A stretch of DNA of 64,000 bases from NCBI GenBank assembly GCA_013396525.1, contig VWYX01000873.1, positions 2,201-66,200 on the forward strand, written 5' to 3'. Position 1 is the first letter of the stretch. The number at the start of each line of letters is the position of its first letter. The DNA is from Chaetorhynchus papuensis (Eukaryota > Chordata > Aves > Passeriformes > Rhipiduridae). Positions 36,803-51,800 of the stretch are shown here, one piece after another. A model generated the notes under the pieces. It ran no database searches. It was not told the origin of the DNA and saw nothing but the letters and a program-made list of their open reading frames with translations. Position numbers and translations under genes: made by a program.

Positions 36803-39800
36803 GTAGGTTTGTGTACAACTTTCCTGGTTTTTAATGAGTTTTTAACAATATTTTTCAAATTTGCATTGCAATTTAGAGTAAGTTCTAACTAAGGAATTTG
36901 TTTAGTTGAAAAATTCTCTAGGCCAGCTTTTGTTGTGAAGATAGGTAACTTTACTGTTAGGTGTAGATATGCCAAAGTTGATGAACTGTGCTTTTTAATT
37001 AGACTCTTGTGGAAATTTTAATACAGTGAACATATCATAGAATGGATTGAGTTGAAATGGACCCTAAAGATCATCTAGTTCCAGTTCCCCTGTCATGGGC
37101 AGGGATACCTTCCACTAGATAAGGAATGACTTTTGAATGACTTTCTCCTTGTGATTGCAAGGCAAAAGAAGAAAAACCTCTTGCTTCACAGTAATTTTTA
37201 AGGCAATGTCTTGTAGCTGGTAATTGATTTGACAGGCCTCATTTCCGGCAGTTACATTTAGCAAAGAATACTGAGGTTGAGCTTTTTGCTGATTTGTTTG
37301 TACTTCTTTAGACTAGTTCTTTGCAATTTCATCTTAAATTTTGGCAATCTATGCTATCTTCCTGCCCCTCACCCAACTCTGTCAGATACTGTTGTCTGAG
37401 GGACTCAGTTTTCTGTTCCCCTCAAGTTTAATTTCTCTCCACCATGTGAAGTGTTCTCTTTTATCCTTTCGTGTTTTTCTTCCCACTGAGTATTAACTTC
37501 TATTAAATTCATCTTCAGGCATTGTGTGTGCTAGTATTTGTCCCTTTTATATATACATCCCCAGTGCCCTATGCCAATTGCCTTCATCATTCAACAGATT
37601 GTGTATGAGATCCTTAAATGCTTTTATTGTATCCCAGTGTCTTTTTATGAATGTCCTCCATTCCATTTTCTCTTCCTATAGTGCCTGTCTGTCCATTCAG
37701 GGATTCTTTTTCAGATTGTCACCCTTCATTAGCTTTCTTTATCTTTCAGGCTCCTGCTTTGTAATGTATTTGTTTTCTCCAGTGCTGGTCCATGCATACT
37801 TTCCTAACTCTTTTGCTTGGTTTCTTCTCAAAGAAGGATTATTCTCTTTCAATTACCTTGATGTGTCCATTCTTGCCCCTGCCCTGAGTCCTTCTTTTCC
37901 TATTCTTGCCATACTGTGTATGCCATTTCTCCCTGTTGATTTAGTCTGCAGACAGTCTCTTTACTCAGCGTATTAACCTGGGTAGAAAAAGGAATTTATC
38001 CAGCAACATTAGGTTGTCTGGGATTCTGCTTTTCTTGCATGTTGAGATGGCATTTAGGTCCTGGCCTAGAAATTTCTGAGGTATCACCTCTTACAGTCAT
38101 TTCTTTACAAGCAAACTGAAGGGAGTTAATAGAATGTAAAAATTCAGTTTCATTTGTCTAATAAATTTTAAGCAACTGTAAAGCAACTTTTAAGGTTAAA
38201 TTATACTTTTTGTATGAGTGCTACAATTTTATAACAAAAGCAATTGCTCTTTTCATTAAATCTGTCAATAAAGTAATAGAGTAAAAACAGGAGGATTTTT
38301 TTTTTGTTGATAGCTTTCTTCCATCCTCTTGACATAAATTTGTACTTGAAATTCTTAAAAAAAATGCAAACCAAACATAAACCCCAAACCAAACACCAGT
38401 GTAACATAACACACGTATTCGCCCTTCAGATTCAAGTTCGCTGGAAGAATAACTGCTGCCTTGGTTTAATGGGTGGGTGTTAAGTGAAGTCCATTATAGT
38501 TCACAGAGTGAGCACAGGTTTTTTTGTACAGGATGGTATGTAAGTATACGAAACAATGTTTTTGATTCCTAGTCTGGTCTGCAGTGGTGAGAAGCGTCGA
38601 CGTGAGCAGGAAAGCAAATACATTGAAGAACTGGCTGAGCTGATATCTGCTAATCTGAGTGACATTGACAATTTCAATGTCAAACCAGACAAATGTGCTA
38701 TTTTAAAAGAAACCGTGAGACAGATTCGACAAATAAAAGAGCAAGGTACAGTTCCCTGCTAAGTCAAAATGAATAGTTTGATTTTGTTGTGATTCTTTTT
38801 TTGAAGCAATAGCTACTTGGGAAATTGAGTAGTAGTTTTCACAATAGCATGTAACTGAGCAGGTCTTTGGACTTGGTCTTGATTCAAACCTTAAATGCAC
38901 CCTAAGTAATTTTCTGTTTAAAAGTAAACAGGTGTTTATCATCACTTTTTATTGCGAATCAGGATTTTAAAACTTTGTATGACCTTTCTTACTGGTTTTG
39001 TACCACAGGCAAGGTCAAAAAAAGAAGATGGTACTCTACCATCAGCTTGTACAATATACCGAATACTCACCGGTATGAAGAATACATGCTGTTGCCTTTC
39101 AGTTCAAGGAAATTCATCCTTTCCTTATGGGCAAGCCTCCAATCAGAGATAGTGATTTTTAGTGCTATTTTAGTGTGATTGAATGTACTGAGAATACAGC
39201 CAAGTCAACAAAGGAGATAGAGGCGATGCATCGTATCTTGGTAATTGTTGTCAGATAGGGTAAACCTAAGTGATAGAGTACTTTTTTTTTAACAAACAGG
39301 TGGGTGCAAAACCCATGTTTTAAAATACAGAGTGAGAGGTATATATAATTTCTTTTTTTAAACAACACCTCACCCCCGTTTCCCCCTCCCAATGACTAGC
39401 CTCCCAAGCTTATGTGTGTCATTTGGGCAGTAAAGCGTTAGAAAACCGGAATATGCTGTTGTGTGTATCTTACCTCTTGTGGTAAATTGCCACATCTTAT
39501 GAAGACATGCTAAAACTATTTTTAAAAATCATCTTATGTTTTTAGGGTTTTTTGTAGTGTCATCCAGTGTGTTCTAATGTTTCATGTTAGAGTTGAGATT
39601 ATGTACTCCTCCTGTGATCCGCTTAACCAGCCAGCAAGTACCACAAAATAAAGTTTACAATTTTTTTTCTGTAATTCTGCTGCATGGCATGGATTCCAAT
39701 TCCACCCTCCCCTGCAATCAATTAATTTAGGATATTTCGATTTTTAAAATATAGTTTTATTATACGCGTGCACACACGTACGCACACAGGCATATATACA

Positions 39801-42800
39801 CATACAGACACAAAACTGTTAACATGAATCAAGGCCTTTTTGTAGAACAGTGGTGATGGCATCTGAAGACTGTGACCAATGATAATGAGATCATCAAAAT
39901 AAAAGCACGACAAAGAGATATATATTATGAGTGTGTTTAATGGCTACTGAAAGACTCATCGGACGGTATCTGAAAAACAACAAGAAATGTTCACAAAGCA
40001 AGTTCATCTTGTCAGCTTCAACTGCCAAGTCAATTTATGTGAGCACAGAGTTTGGCATTATGTGGCCATGACATTTTTTCTAGTCTTAGCAACTAACAGT
40101 ATGTGAGCCCTTCTCTCTCATTTGTGCTTCTTTTTGCCTTTATTTACATGCTTCCTAGAATCTTGCTTATAATACTAAAATGTGGTCTTCACATGAAATG
40201 TTGCTTTTCGGAAATGTATCTTTTGGCTTTCAGGAAAAACAGTTTCTAATGATGATGACGTTCAGAAAGCTGATGTATCTTCCACGGGTCAAGGAGTTAT
40301 TGACAAGGATTCATTGGGACCTCTTTTATTACAGGCAAGTACAAATTAGGCCCTAGTAAATCCCTATGGAACCAAGTACCTAAGGCAGGTGAAAATGTTA
40401 CAATAAAGTATGCAATCCCGTAGTAATAAAACAGTATGCAAGAGCCATGCAGAAGTATGTTTGAAAGGGTCAGGAATAAAATCAATCATGTGTCCTTAAT
40501 TTTGCTGAAATTCTCTGTAGAAGGACATAGAATAGCCTTTGACTTTTTCTAATATTCCTATGCTTTATTTACTCCTGCAGTCATTAGCAAAATTCTACTG
40601 AAGCAGTGTTTATTTGTACAAGGAATATTTTATTTCTTATAGGGGATAGACATTAAATGGAGGAGTTTTTGCAAGGAGAGGTTTGTTATGTGTGTTTGCA
40701 TTTGTGTTACTAAATTATGAAGCATTTTAAATGGATGTTGCCATCAAGTAAAATAACCCTAGAATAATAGTAAACAAAGGTACATAGCAAATAGCCTTTC
40801 TTTATGCCTAGAAGATCAATCTGATGTTTACAAGTTCATTAAAGCATTTTTGAAGCTTAATTTTGTAACATAGATATTGAATTTTTCTTTCAATTAAGAA
40901 CATGCAGTATTTGGCTAGATCCTCCTATCTCATCACTTGCTAGTGGAAATGTATTCATATTCATGACTTACTACTTGTTTCTACTTAACTTCTTGTTTCA
41001 GTTTGCTAACTATTGAACTAATGTTACAAATTCATGATCTAGTGTTCATATGGATCAAGAATGAAACAAGAAGGCTGGTCATCAATGTGAAAGCTGAATG
41101 GAATATCAAATGAACATATTAGTTATTATTATTATTTAAATAATTCCCTACCAGACACACTTTTCCTCGAAGAAGAATTTAAAACTTCATCTCTATCCTT
41201 GAAAATAAATGAATATATTGTAACTTGACATTTATGACCCACACAGTTTTCAGACTAAAGTCTGTTCAGAATTAGTCGGTATATCTTATATGATATGTTG
41301 TCATGTTAATATTTAGGCATTGGACGGCTTCCTCTTTGTTGTAAATCGAGATGGGAACATAGTATTTGTATCAGAAAATGTCACACAGTATCTGCAGTAT
41401 AAACAAGAAGATTTGGTTAATACAAGTGTCTATGGTATCTTGCATGAAGAGGACCGGAAGGACTTTCTTAAAAACTTACCTAAATCTTCAGGTAGTAAAA
41501 GTTGATTTACTACACTTACTAGGCTATTTGAAAGCAATCAGAGAAGAAAAAAATACCTTGTAATGGATAACTTTTCAAGAGAGATTACTTCTATAAAGAA
41601 TTTTTGTCTACAAAAATATCTTAATCTTGATAAACATTACTGTGTTTTTACAACAGCATGCCATCAGAAATATATGTGCTGGAAATTCACACTTTACTTT
41701 AGCCTTTGCAATTTGTTTACCTGTATCTTTCAAACAGCAACAATAAAGGAACGCCTTTCCTAATACCACAAGGCTAGCTGAAGGAACTGCTTGTTTTTAA
41801 AATAAATGAATGACTTTCCAGCAGTCCTTCAAGTGACTGAAAGTGTCATGCAAAAGGAAGAGTGTTTTTCACTTGGTTCTCAATACTCCTATTTTCTACC
41901 AAGCTATATTGATGGTATAATGAGAAGGCATCTTAAAATAGTCTTTACTATCTGTAATCTAGGAACAAGGTATCTAAATTAAGAAGAATCAGTTATGAAT
42001 TGATTGTATCTGAAAAATATATTTAAATTCTTACTGTCTTCTTTTAAGTTAGTGGAGTTGCTTGGACTAATGAAACACCTAGGCAGAAGAGCCATACATT
42101 CAATTGCCGGATGATGGTGAAAAGCTCTCATGATCTCTTGGAAGATGTAGGTGGCTACCAGGATATACGTCAAAGATATGAAACGATGCAGTGCTTTGCT
42201 TTATCGCAGCCAAGAGCTATGATGGAAGAGGGGGAAGGTAGGAATTTTTGTGGAATTATCCTGCATAGAAATTTCTGTGAAAAGCTCTTTGGTGTTTTGC
42301 AATCCATTTTTAAGAACACAGCAACTTTAATCCTTACCGTCTGTACGTCCATTGTAACAACAAAAGACGCTTCATAGAGTAAAATAGGAGAAGATGAAAG
42401 AAGAAACATTCTTTTTTAAATACAGATTTGCAGTCCTGCATGATTTGTGTGGCGCGTCGTATCACAACTGCAGAAAGAGCGTTTCCAGCAAATCCAGAGA
42501 GCTTTATTACAAGACATGATCTTTCAGGTAGGAAGTATACCCAGGAGGAAGGTATGAAGGAGTCTTCTTTGTCCACGTGCTCTTGTTTTAAATAAATGGA
42601 GTATGTATTGTGTATCTGTAGTGACTAAAGGAGTTCATGCTGAGAATTCCCAACTGCTTTTTACAATATACCGTTGTTGGCAGTGAGGTGTAATAAAAAC
42701 TGTGGGAGGCATTTTCTTCTCTATGATGCTGTTGGATAGCTTGGTAAAAAGCATTACTTGTGTTTTAACTAGCATTTCAAATGGTTGTCGTTCTGCTTTC

Positions 42801-45800
42801 CTTTACACATAAGAAATATTTTAGGTCATAACTGAAGTGAATGGAAGTCCTTCAGAATGTTTGTATTTTTGTACAATACATGAGCTAATGCTTAAAATGG
42901 TTTATGCTGTTTAAATCGAAAGAGTTGTATAATCTAAATGGGACTTTTTCGGATGCCAGTTTGTGTTTATGATGTTCATTCTATGTAGTTGGTCAGTATT
43001 TTTTAAAATTTTACTCTGTGCATCCCTTAGGTGCCTGTAACCAGAGACTAAAGTTACTGTTTTCTAAAGCTCTGGCATTGACCTGTGGGTGATTAACTTC
43101 ATCTTACTCAATTATATAAATTCCTTTGAATAGTGAGGCTTTAACAAGCAGTATCATACTCTCATGTGGCAGATAATTCATAAATGTAACTTCTGCACGC
43201 TCAGAATTTGGTGCTTAAAAGGGTGATATTGGAGCCTTATAAAATGTACCATATTGATACGAAAAGAATTGTCATAGTCATAAAGAGTTTAACTTGTGTA
43301 TTTTCTTTCCTGTTAAGGCAAACTTGTCAACATTGATACAAACTCGTTAAGATCTTCTATGAGACCTGGCTTTGAAGATACAATTCGTCGGTGTATTCAG
43401 AGATTCTTATGCCATAATGATGGGCAGTCATGGTCAAATAAACGCCACTATCATGAAGGTAAAAATCAGTTTACAATGTTTGGCTCGTATTGCTTCTTCT
43501 AGGGGCTGCATTTTTTTCTGAAAAACAAAAATGCTAAATTCTGCTTATGTTCCTTTTTTTCCATGTTTTTTGTTAATTACCGTGATTCATTTACAAACTG
43601 AAGGAGGATGATCTCTTAAGAATGAGGAATTCTACTGGAAGTTGTTTTGTTTTTCCTGTGTGTTTGTTTTGGAAATTTTCGTGGAAAATATCAGATACAT
43701 GATCTGGGGACCTCAAGGAAGCTGTTTTCCCATAGATGGATACAGCAGTGACAGAGACAGTTGTATTTCTGTGGTGATATGTCATCTTTAATTATCATCA
43801 GCTTGTTATTTTTGGTTAATGTTAGTTTGACTTTATTTTAATTCACTCCTTTCCTTTAAAAGAGCCTGTTAAAGAACCACTCTCTGAAAGTGGTAACAGT
43901 TGATGCCTTTTTCTTATTTTATTTATTCCTGTATTTATTTTTAAAGTTTTATGGCTTTTTGGGTTTTTTTTAATCTTTAGCAAATGAAGGGTATTGTGTC
44001 AAAAATATCTTATAATTCATATTAATTATTCTTGGGATTTTAAATATTAACTATATTTGTATATTCCCTTTACAGCTTATACACAAGGTCATGCTGAAAC
44101 CCCACTGTATCGGTTTTCTTTAGCGGATGGTACGATAGTGACAGCACAAACAAAGAGTAAACTGTTTCGAAATCCTGTAACTAATGACCGCCATGGATTT
44201 GTCTCTACCCACTTCCTTCAAAGGTGAAATTAGTAGTATCTGTTTATAATTTACGTGTCATAGTTTTAAACATGCATCTGACCTTGAAGATAACCTGAGA
44301 AAAATAGCATACTAAAATATTTTACCTGTTTAAAACTCAGATGGGGAATAACTTGGGAAACAGAGCTCTATAGCATACAAATAAATGTGTAAACCTAACA
44401 GAGTCCCATTTAACTATGTGGCAGAAAAACAATCACAGTCAAAAGATTCTTTTTTTCCTCAATACCTGCACAATGCCTGTGCTATGTTTTTATTAGTCTT
44501 TTGTGGTAACATTGATGAAACACTGAAAATAGAAATGCTCAGTCACATGCTTTTGCAGACCGATTAAAAAGACAACAAAACCCTGTCAGATGCATAATCC
44601 ATGACTGAAATGTACCTTAAGTAGCATTTCCTATGACCTGTTCTTGTTCTTTGCAAGAATAATTGAAATGTCACTTTGGAGGGAATTTATCTCCCTCTGG
44701 CATTAGAGTGTGTCCAGACGCTGAAAAATTAGTAACTGAGATTGTTCAGGGTCACGCATCATTAACGTGCAAAGGAGAGTGGTGTCAGACATTAACTCAG
44801 GAAGGTAGTAATAGAAGGAGGATCTTTGAATTGATAAATCTGATTAATAATCTGACCGTTGATTAAAGCCTTTTGAGGCAGTGATCCTGTGTGTGTTTCT
44901 AACTCAAAGCCCCCAAAGGATCAAGCATTTCTGTAATGAATAAATGAGTGTCATGGCTTAGTTCTGCTTTTGTGGAAGCTTGAATTCTCACTAGTCTTTT
45001 TTGGAAAAAATATTTGGGCAATTATTTAATGATGTATTTGTAGCACATGATTCCAAATAAGGTTTTAATTTATTTTCTTTGGGTTTCTGGGGGTGGTGTT
45101 GAATTTACAGAGAACAAAGTGGATATCGGCCAAATCCTAATTCTGTTGGGCAAAACATCAGAACACCTGTGACTGGAAACACAAATTCTGTTGGTGGTCT
45201 TATGAACATGTCACCTGGTCAAGCCACGCCAATGCAGAACAGGAACTATGGGATGGGAGATCCCAATGCAGTGGGTCAGCTCACCAGCACTCGATATGGA
45301 GGCCCTGGGAATATGGGGCCAGTGAACTCTGGACCTGGAATGCAGTCCTCTGCTTATCAGAATAACAGTTACGGGTTAAATATAAGTAGCCCACCACATG
45401 GTAGTCCTGGCTTAAGTTCCAACCAACAGAATCTAATGGTGTCTCCTAGGAATCGAGGGAGTCCAAAAATGAGTTCACACCAGTATTCTCCAGTTACAGG
45501 TATTTTATTTTTGCTATAAGCTCTTTTTTTTTTTCTTCAAGATATCTTTTCTCACTTTTACGTGAATCCTATCTTTCATCCATTTTAACTGTTACATATG
45601 ACCCTATATGTGTTACTTGAATGTAGTATGACTTCATGGTAAAAATGTATTTTAAAATTATTAACTCAATGTGGCAGTCATACATAATCCAAAGGAAGAG
45701 TAGATACAGGCAGTACTGTAATCTAATAAGTTTGATCTCTGTCGCATGATACAGGTATGCACTCGCCAATGGGATCTGCCAGCAACACTAGCAACAGCAC

Positions 45801-48800
45801 TTTCTCTAGCAGTTCTCTTAGTGCTCTGCAAGCCATTAGTGAGGGTGTTGGAAATTCCCTTTTATCAACACTTTCTTCTCCGGGTCCAAAATTGGATAAT
45901 TCCCCAAACATTAGCATAACTCACCAAAGTAAGACAAGTACCCAGGACTCCAAAAGCCCTTCTGGTTTGTATTGTGAACAAAACCAAGTGGAAAGTTCCA
46001 TCTGCCAGTCAAACAGCAGGGATCTCCTTAGTGAAAAAGATAGTAAAGAGGGTAATCTGGAAGCATCTGAAAGTCAGAGAGGACCATCTGAGAGTAAAGG
46101 GCATAAAAAACTCCTTCAGCTACTCACATGCTCCTCAGATGAAAGAGGACATTCTACACCATCGAACTCACCTTTAGACACAAATAGTAAAGAATCTTCT
46201 ACTAGCGTTACCAGTCCTTCAGGAGTTTCCTCATCAACATCTGGAGGGGTGTCTTCCTCCTCAAACATGCATGGGTCGCTCCTGCAAGAGAAGCACAGGA
46301 TTTTACATAAATTGTTGCAGAATGGTAATTCTCCAGCAGAGGTGGCCAAGATTACAGCTGAAGCTACTGGTAAAGACACATATCATGATGCTAGTAACAC
46401 AGCCTCCTGTGGAGAAAGCACTGTCAAACAGGAACAACTGAGCCCAAAGAAGAAAGAAAACAATGCTTTACTAAGATATCTGCTAGATAAAGATGATATT
46501 AAGGATCCGCTTTCCAAAGAGTTGAAGCCTAAAGTAGAAGGTATGGATAGTAAGATGGGACAATGCACGAGTTCTACAATTCCTACTTCAAGTCAAGAAA
46601 AAGAGATGAAAATAAAAATGGAGCCAGCAGAGGAGGTACAGTGTATTGTAAAATGATGGCAGTGAGCTAACCAGTATTTTATTATTACAGTGAATGACTA
46701 AATATAGAACACTCTAAAGTGTGCTTGTGTAAACATTTCTTAAAAAGTTTTGTGCAAATGATGTGAAACAAAAAACTCAGGTGTAATTGTGAATGAAAAG
46801 GCACAAACAAAAAGAACTACAGGATATGTATATAACCAAATCTGAAGTCCTGAAGTCCTGGACTAATGTTTTTAAGTTATGGTACGATTAAAATAATATT
46901 TGCAAATTATTCCTTAAAATCAGATCTTAGCACATGTTTGGTTTTATGGCTTACTAGGAAATGGGGCTGTAACTGCCTCTGTAATTAGTTGGCAATACAA
47001 GAGCAAAACGTAGAACATAATTTCGTTTTGAAAACATAAACAGTACACAAAAGTGTGTAATCCTTGAAATAGCCATGATTTGGTTTAGTCCATTCATTCA
47101 GTTTTAGTGCTCTTTTTCTTTCCTTAAATGGGGGAATATGTTCTTCCAAATACTTATATATGTATTCAGCAATCAAATTAATACACAATAAAATGTATAA
47201 ATGTATATGTAATTTGTATAAATAAATACAAATAAATAAATTCTAGAGCTGGAATTCCAATAAATGTCATGACACAGAAAACTAGCACCATGGAACAACT
47301 ATTCTGAAATCAGCAGTACACTTGTTAGGAACAGCTGTTCTTAAAATGATAATCTACATATAACATTTTTGTATTTAAGTCCTAAGATTTGGGACTTCGA
47401 AGTAAACAGTACTGGTCAGTATGGCAGAGTTTACTGAAGATATGTCAATTTCTTAGACCTTGAATTTCCCAAATCAGTAATAACTGTGTGAATAAGAAAA
47501 TTATGCACATTTTTTTTATATTGGCTAAGGGCTGACTATAAATGAAACACCTTTTAACATTGTTTGAATATCACTTATGGAAAAGTCACTAACAACTCTG
47601 TAATAGTGCACAACATGTAGTTTCAAAGTACTTGCTCTTGAGATGTAATTAAGGTATTCAGACAAGCTTTTTTTATGAAGATATGGATCCACTGTGTATG
47701 TATTATTTTTCTATTGAAACTGTATCTGATTTAAAGACAAACTTTTAAAGAAAGTTAGGGCTCCAACTGACCAGAAAAACCTTGTGGGTAATTTTCATGT
47801 CTTACAGTGTTCACTGGTAGCTTTTTGTGTATGATAGATACATTGTTTATCACTGAACGGTACACATTCTTGATGTTGTTCACTATCATTAGTGTTTTTA
47901 TCTTTGTCACTTGTGATGATTGAAATGTTTATATTCAGAAATGCTTTTCATTTTAGTTATGTGTACCTCCAGTTTCTGCTAATTCTCAAAATTACCCAAG
48001 CAAAATACTCTAAAAAAAATGTATCTAAATGATATATGAAGTTCTTTGGAAGTTAAAAGATAGCTCAAAATAGTGTCAGTGAATTAAAACATTTGTCTCC
48101 CAGTTATATATTTTAAGATTAGCAAGGAGCTAAGTAAAAACTGAAGTATAGCCATACAAGAGTAAATAACCTTGGTATTTTACTGCATCATTTTCAGATG
48201 AATGGGGACTTGGAGAATTTGGATGCAATTCTAGGTGATCTTACTAGTTCAGAGTTTTACAATAATGCTATGTCTGCAAATGGAAATAACCTTGGAACAA
48301 AGCAAGCATTATTTCAAGGAAATGCCCTACTGGGTAAGGAATTAAATCTACCACTTGGGTTTTAAAGTTAGGGTTTTCTTCTTACCTGATGTAAACATAA
48401 TGCATTCTCAAACCCTTAGAGAATACTTTATTCATCGCCTATATCTTCAAGGGCAAATGTAATGCAAAATGGCTAATTGTATATGGCTTTCATAGGCTAT
48501 TATATACACTATTAGCTGTCTTGACAGTACTCACCTACTATATACACAAGTAACATTCAATTCCTTGTTTTATGGTTTATTCTGGGTTCGTCTAATGTAG
48601 ATTTCTCAGAGACAAGTCATCAGGAAAGATATTTTGTGAATTGTAACTTAAAATTTAGAGGTTTTATCCATTACTGATGACTAGGGATATAATATGGGAT
48701 TGGTGACAAGCTTTTAATTTCTTTCTTGTTCTATGTGAAAACATCCTGTGGCCAGTAAATTCTAATCGTTACTCCTCCTTGACATCAGAAGGAATGCCCT

Positions 48801-51800
48801 TCCTTAGTCGGAAGCTGAGTAGGAGGGGAAGATAACCTAGCTAATAGACCAGCATCACGGCAGTTGTTGGTTCCCTTCACGACACTGGTCATCTCTTGAT
48901 TATATAGGGCAATGGATTGCTGAGATAACCAAAGGAGGTGAAACATGGATAATGAAAAATATAAAACCAGGTACAAGAACACGTAAGGCCACTGACGCTA
49001 TTGGCCGTGAAGCACAGTGATTTGTGGGTTAATTGTCCATGTAGGACACTGTGTTCAGGACACCATGTTTGGATTCCAGCTGTTCCAAACAGAACCGTTT
49101 GTTTCTACCTCCATGTGAGCAAGTTAACCACAGTCTGGATAGTCCACTTATATATATCAAGGAGTCTGTTATACTAAGTTCATTAAAGAACTTAAATTAA
49201 AATGAGCTCTTTTTTTGTCTAGGGCCAAAGGGAATTGCCTTTGACTTTTTCTGCAGAAGGTCTTAACTATGTGTTCAAAATGGGAATTTTTGTAGTGAGA
49301 ACATAAGCAACGTAACTATTCCTGGCTTGCTTAAAATCAAGTATATGAGCTCATAAATAGATGAGACTAATTTATTTAAGTCATTAATAACATATTTTAT
49401 TTAAAATGTACAGTTGCATGCATCTTTTAATTCTTTAACAGGTGTGAAGAGTCCCCAGTCTGTGCAGACTACTCGCCCACCTTTTAACAGAGCCTTCTCT
49501 TTAGACAGCCCTGTGGGCTCAGGTGCTTCAGTGAGGAATGTCAATGCGTTCTCCATATTACAAAAGCAAAACCTGATGGGTGGAAGTCCAAGAATGATTG
49601 AAAACCAAGAAAACTTTGGAGCAAATCTGGGTTTGTTGGTTGTGTACAAACAGCTCTTATTTTAAAGGAAAAAGCTTTTATGTAAAAAAAATTGCAAGAT
49701 TAAAGTACCAATTTCAGTTAGAAGAAAGTTTAGCATTAATGAATTTTAATTTTACCATCATTAATACTTCTGAATTATTATCTTAGCTAAAATTATAAGA
49801 ACATAACTGTTTACTATCTGTGTCATTACCAGTACTTAACTTTAAGTAGTTAAATAATTTTTTACTATTTTGAGTTTTTAGTTTAACATGTACTTTTGAT
49901 ATATAGAAGCAAGGACAGTTCACAGTGGCAGCCAGTCATTACGAACTTTACATACATTTAGACTCATATAGTTTTTGTATGATTTAGAACTTGGCATGGT
50001 GAGCTCTAGTTGCTTTTGTAGGACTTCAGTCAATTGCTCTGACATTAGCAGGTGCACTTGGTGAAATAGCAAAATAATTCTAAAACCAAAATATATAATG
50101 TACTCCAGGTAATAAATTGTTGTGTTTTCTGCTCTTCATTACAGCAAGCGCTCCCAACAGAAATGTGATGAATCAGCATCAGTCGGGAGACTGGGGTTTG
50201 CCAAACTCCAAGGTGAACAGATTAGAATCTGCAAGTTCTGCTTCAATGTTGAGACCAGGACCTGAATTTAGTACAACCCTTCCCAGACCCCCAGAGGGTG
50301 GCTCTATGTCTGGGTTGCCTGTTCGCTCTAACAGCATACCTGGTACTAGGCCAATGCTGCAACAGCAAATGATTCACATGAGTAAGTTCTTATCTTCTTA
50401 TTGTCCTACATAGCACTGTCTCACTGGTTTCTTGGTAAGCGTTCATCAAAAGAATCTTTGCAGTTTTGGTAAAATGCTAGATTTTCATTGAAAGGCTTTT
50501 TGAGACTCTTATTGTTCCATGACTATGACATTTTATGACTTTTTGGTGGTGTTCTTGTTTTCTTCTGGTGCTGTACGTCTCATATGCAGATAATTTGTTC
50601 TGGGTCCCGAGATTTGGGGGGAATAATTTCTGTGTATTTATTTAGTGCAGTACTTCTTTGCTAAATTCCAGGAGCTAAATGGCATCTATGATTCCATATG
50701 TGAAGATACTAGTATTGTGATTAATTTAATTCAGCCTACTTGATAATAGATACCTTTTTTTTTTCCTGTTTACTTCTTGGTAATCGGTGTCTTTTGAAAT
50801 TTTTCTCTCAAGTATTTCAAAATTCTTTTCACATGGAGTAGCCAAATTTCCTATGAAACCACATTGGAAATACTGTTTCTCTTCAAAGTCTTCATGTGTG
50901 CATGAGAGAAAATAAGCTGTATGTCTAAAATATGAACAGTCTTAAAGCCTGTGGGTATTTCCTGTTCTATATCTTTAACAAAGGTTTAGTCTAGAGCTGA
51001 AATTGTCCAGTCTACTTTGCCAATACTAATATGCCCCAAACCAGCTTAATTAGACAGCATTCCTTTCTTACCATGGAAAGCTACCAGGGCTGTTACCAGT
51101 TCTCTTAAACAGACTTACTATTTCAATGCAACAAATGGATATAAGTTTAAGTATGGAAGGAAATTGTGCAGTCCTGACTAAGTCAGAATTTTTCAGCTTA
51201 GCTTCCTAGAAGTTATTCTTGCTAGGTGATTCTCACAGATATTGGGAATTAATGGGATGACATAAACTCTCCTATGTAGTGCTGTATGTCCCTGGACAGG
51301 TAGAGGGAAGAAAGCACTCCCAAAGAGCAAAATGTTACGTAGTTTGTGTTTCTTTTGATTTCCACTCTGTATTGGAATTTAAAATGCCAAATTTTGATGT
51401 CATGTATGTGATGTATGACAGTGTATATTTGCTGGTACCCAGATATCATTGTCCAGAATTTTTGTTGAGTTTTTTTTTTCATGTAAAGTGCTATGTCTAT
51501 CATGCTCCTATTTAGAAGCTAAAGGATTAGAAATAGCAATTCTGCTGTAACAGTGTAGCAGGTCTAGATGACTGTCTGCCGTATTTAAATCTGTTGTCTG
51601 TTATACTTGTGAAATTATCTTGACTGTGAGTTTATGTGTGTATACTCTGTAAAACATGATAGTGGAAAGCTCACAAAGCTGCTTGACAATCTGTGTGATC
51701 ATCCTAATGTGAACACTAGGAGAGCAAGATGAGGCCTTCGGTTTTTAAAAAAATACACAAATGTTTTACCTCGCAGGGCCAAATGAGATAAACATTGACA

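Noticed and set aside
37524..37976. 150-codon hydrophobic plus-strand frame in intron 3
   Set aside because: Rich in Phe, Ser, Leu because the DNA is T/C-rich; no splice or start support.
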